Positions 21,124 through 22,454 of a DNA stretch of 22,454 nt are shown here, piece after piece (the stretch's first letter is position 1; every line of letters starts with the position of its first letter). The notes beneath the pieces are model-generated. The model did no database searches and was not told the DNA's origin. It was given only the letters and a program-made list of their open reading frames with translations. The translations under genes were made by a program, and so were the position numbers. The DNA lies in contig DALS01000049.1 of the NCBI GenBank assembly GCA_002499445.1, positions 1 through 22,454 on the forward strand. The letters are read 5' to 3'. Source of the stretch: Methanosarcina sp. UBA293. Its GTDB lineage: Archaea > Halobacteriota > Methanosarcinia > Methanosarcinales > Methanosarcinaceae.

Positions 21124-21558
21124 TCTCCCTTTGACTAAACTGTTGCACTGCAACCGTTGCACCGCAACCGTTGCGCCGGTTGATCACGCCTATAGGATTG
21201 GGGATAAGGCTTTTAAATCCAAACGTTACGCTGTTTTTGATCAAACTTTTTTTTGAATAAGTTTGCGGTCAAGCATTTTGGGAAAAGGGTTGTGATCACG
21301 CCGCACCAGGGTTTTCGATCAAACCTTTTCCCAAAAGGTTTGCGTTTTTGATCAAGCTTTTGTTGAAAAAGTTTGTGGTCAAGCATTTTCAGAAAAAGCT
21401 TGCTTCGAAATCTTCATATATTTTAAAAATATCAGATATATGATCGACAGAACAATATAAATTTATGATTATATTTGCAGCCAGATTCTGGTTTTATAAC
21501 TTCCTGTAACTTAATCCTGTTGTCTGGCAGTTCTCTGGATATCTTGAGGTGACCATTA
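21124..21558. other. 435-base spacer with hairpin array
   Basis: Starts with a short CCGTTGCACCGCAACCGTTGC repeat-like stretch (21144-21175, GCAACCGTTGC twice), then five hairpins (21242-21402), then AT-rich sequence with TATA-like TTTATGATTATATTT near 21459-21473, probably the promoter of the ferredoxin gene. Confidence 0.6.
21242..21402. repeat. Five clustered 23-24-base hairpins of the CAARCTTTT/AAAAGYTTG family
   Basis: Hairpins lie at 21242-21265 (CAAACTT/AAGTTTG), 21270-21292 (imperfect), 21320-21342 (perfect 10-bp arms CAAACCTTTT/AAAAGGTTTG, loop CCC), 21353-21375 and 21380-21402. GATCAA starts the outer ones and GGTCAAGCATTTT joins the pairs, so two 53-base double units and one single are visible. 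Arms match 4914-4936 and 22432-22454. Confidence 0.85.
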
Positions 21559-21822
21559 ATGGCAAAGGTAGATAAGAAAAACAAAAAAATAGTTCAGTCT
21601 AAAAATTGTGTTGGATGCGGAATCTGTGCTTCCGTTTGCCCTATAAATGCAAAACTGATGAAAAATGACGATTTTGATCCTGAAACCGCTGAACTGGCAA
21701 TTCGTGTCATAGACGGGGTAGCAATTCTCAGTGACGAGATCTGCATCCGTTGTGGAGCCTGCTCAAAGATTTGCCCTGTGGAATCCCTCAAAATAGTTGA
21801 TCTCGAATCCGCAACTGCATAA
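21559..21822 (+). CDS. 2x[4Fe-4S] ferredoxin-type protein
   Basis: 87 residues with two complete cluster motifs: C17/C20/C23/C27 (CVGCGICASVCP) and C62/C65/C68/C72 (CIRCGACSKICP). The 34-residue insert between them and the VAILSDEICIRCGACS phrase are ordinary for methanogen polyferredoxin-like proteins. An electron carrier for an unknown partner. ATG preceded by GAGGTGA at 6 bases. A perfect hairpin follows the gene. Confidence 0.93.
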   Translation: MAKVDKKNKKIVQSKNCVGCGICASVCPINAKLMKNDDFDPETAELAIRVIDGVAILSDEICIRCGACSKICPVESLKIVDLESATA

Positions 21823-21844
21823 CTGGGGCTTGAGCTAAAATAGA

Positions 21845-21867
21845 AAAATGCTGAGATCCAGCATTTT
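21845..21867 (+). terminator. Hairpin with T-rich tail after the ferredoxin gene
   Basis: Arms AAAATGCTG and CAGCATTTT, loop AGATC, a perfect 9-bp stem 22 bases after the stop, followed by AT-rich sequence. Likely the 3' end of the ferredoxin transcript and a barrier toward the convergent histone gene. Confidence 0.6.
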
Positions 21868-21932
21868 ATATTATTATTTATCCCTTAGAACAAATACAAT
21901 TGACAAATAATTTTAAGGGTATTCTACCTAAC

Positions 21933-22142
21933 TTATAACATTTCTTTTGCTAGCTTTATATCTTCAGCTTTTACAGTTTTTCTGCCAGCATGCTCTGCAA
22001 GTTTTATCGCTTCTCTTGAGATCTCAAGCCCATATTCTTCTAGAATTTCTGTAAGGGCTATTCCGGCACTCTCACTCACTCTATGAGCACCTGCAGTCCT
22101 TATTAAACGTTCAATTGGTGCGAAAGGTATTACTTTTGCCAT
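21933..22142 (-). CDS. Archaeal histone
   Basis: 69 residues forming a single histone fold of the HMf/HMmA type: IPFAPIERLIRTAGAHRVSE, then the long central helix (SAGIALTEILEEYGLEISREA) and the closing helix with the KTVKAEDIKLAKEML end. RT, K/T and AED contacts for DNA binding and dimer packing are present. Start at ATG 22142 (MAKVIPFAPI) with GGAGG 5 bases upstream; an upstream TTG would add MEDN but overlap the Shine-Dalgarno. TATA-like TTATTTATAG lies near 22210-22219 on the minus strand. Convergent to the ferredoxin gene. Confidence 0.96.
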   Translation of the reverse strand: MAKVIPFAPIERLIRTAGAHRVSESAGIALTEILEEYGLEISREAIKLAEHAGRKTVKAEDIKLAKEML

Positions 22143-22454
22143 ATTATCCTCCAATTTACTTCTTTGTTAGTGTATTATCCTTCTAACTTTGATTTTGTAA
22201 TTAGATTCTATAAATAACTTTGCTTATGTTGGGGTTTACTTTTTTAGCATTTAATGTACTTTTGTAGATTGATTTGATTAAATATAAGCTTATTTTTTAT
22301 TTTCACTTCTTTTTTAGCTTTTAATGCTTTTTTGCTCCCCTATTTACTTCCCTCAGCTTCTTTACTTATTTTATATTCATCCACATGCCCCAGCTCCCTC
22401 GAATTATGTAAACCTTTAAAAAATTTGACCTCAAACTTTTTCAAAAAATGCTTG
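22143..22454. other. Spacer upstream of the histone gene, to window end
   Basis: 312 bases, AT-rich. It holds the histone promoter (TATA-like near 22210), T runs at about 22293-22334 that look like a plus-strand transcription end, AATATAAGCTTATT at 22281-22294, and an imperfect 23-base hairpin of the CAAACTTTT family at 22432-22454, cut by the window end. No gene seen. Confidence 0.55.

Overview
The window comes from a Methanosarcina-like methanogenic archaeon. The evidence is an archaeal information-processing gene set (aIF2-alpha, S27e, L44e, Nop10, PriS, GINS, RfcS, Pelota, a histone), a Methanosarcinales-type S-layer protein with a PGF-CTERM tail, an archaeal DacZ-type diadenylate cyclase, AT-rich spacers full of small repeats, and T-rich rather than rho-type gene ends. 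The genus is an inference from gene content; no rRNA is present.

Layout. (1) 1-430: decayed IS200/IS605 (TnpB) remnant on the minus strand, then tRNA-Ser(CGA) at 541-624. (2) 750-4543, all minus: an EndoQ-type PHP nuclease ending in a PCNA-binding-like peptide, then the translation cluster L44e > S27e > aIF2-alpha > Nop10 (TTG start, 51 aa) > PAC2-family chaperone. (3) 4544-5170: spacer with several independent tandem-repeat arrays and a six-codon ORF behind a perfect Shine-Dalgarno. (4) 5171-7064, minus: priS and an overlapping GINS gene; an 18-bp repeat array continues in the GINS frame beyond its stop. (5) 7753-8427: FGE-sulfatase domain protein with no clear start codon. (6) 8510-11994: RqcH/NEMF and Pelota, joined by an ATGA overlap, a ribosome-rescue pair. 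(7) 12380-13723: S-layer-type surface protein, convergent with a DUF1614 membrane protein; dacZ follows on the minus strand. (8) 16245-16790: ThpR (2'-5' RNA ligase family). (9) 16791-17899: mobile-element sink with two miniature inverted-repeat elements, each with an 8-bp target duplication, an IS605-like hairpin and a possible broken small gene. (10) 17900-19281: AT-rich accessory pair, a signal peptide ORF one base out of frame with a glycine-zipper protein, followed by a four-helix membrane protein. (11) 19460-22142: RfcS, a COG2426 membrane protein, a 2x[4Fe-4S] ferredoxin and an archaeal histone on the minus strand.

Working together: EndoQ (repair), PriS/GINS (priming and helicase), RfcS (clamp loading) and the histone serve chromosome maintenance. 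L44e/S27e/aIF2-alpha/Nop10 build and start the ribosome, while RqcH and Pelota rescue stalled ones. The best candidate for something undescribed is the 17900-19281 pair, which has the layout of a secreted membrane-active protein with a membrane partner or immunity protein; that reading is inference only. Next most interesting are the decayed in-frame repeat tail of GINS and the two miniature elements.
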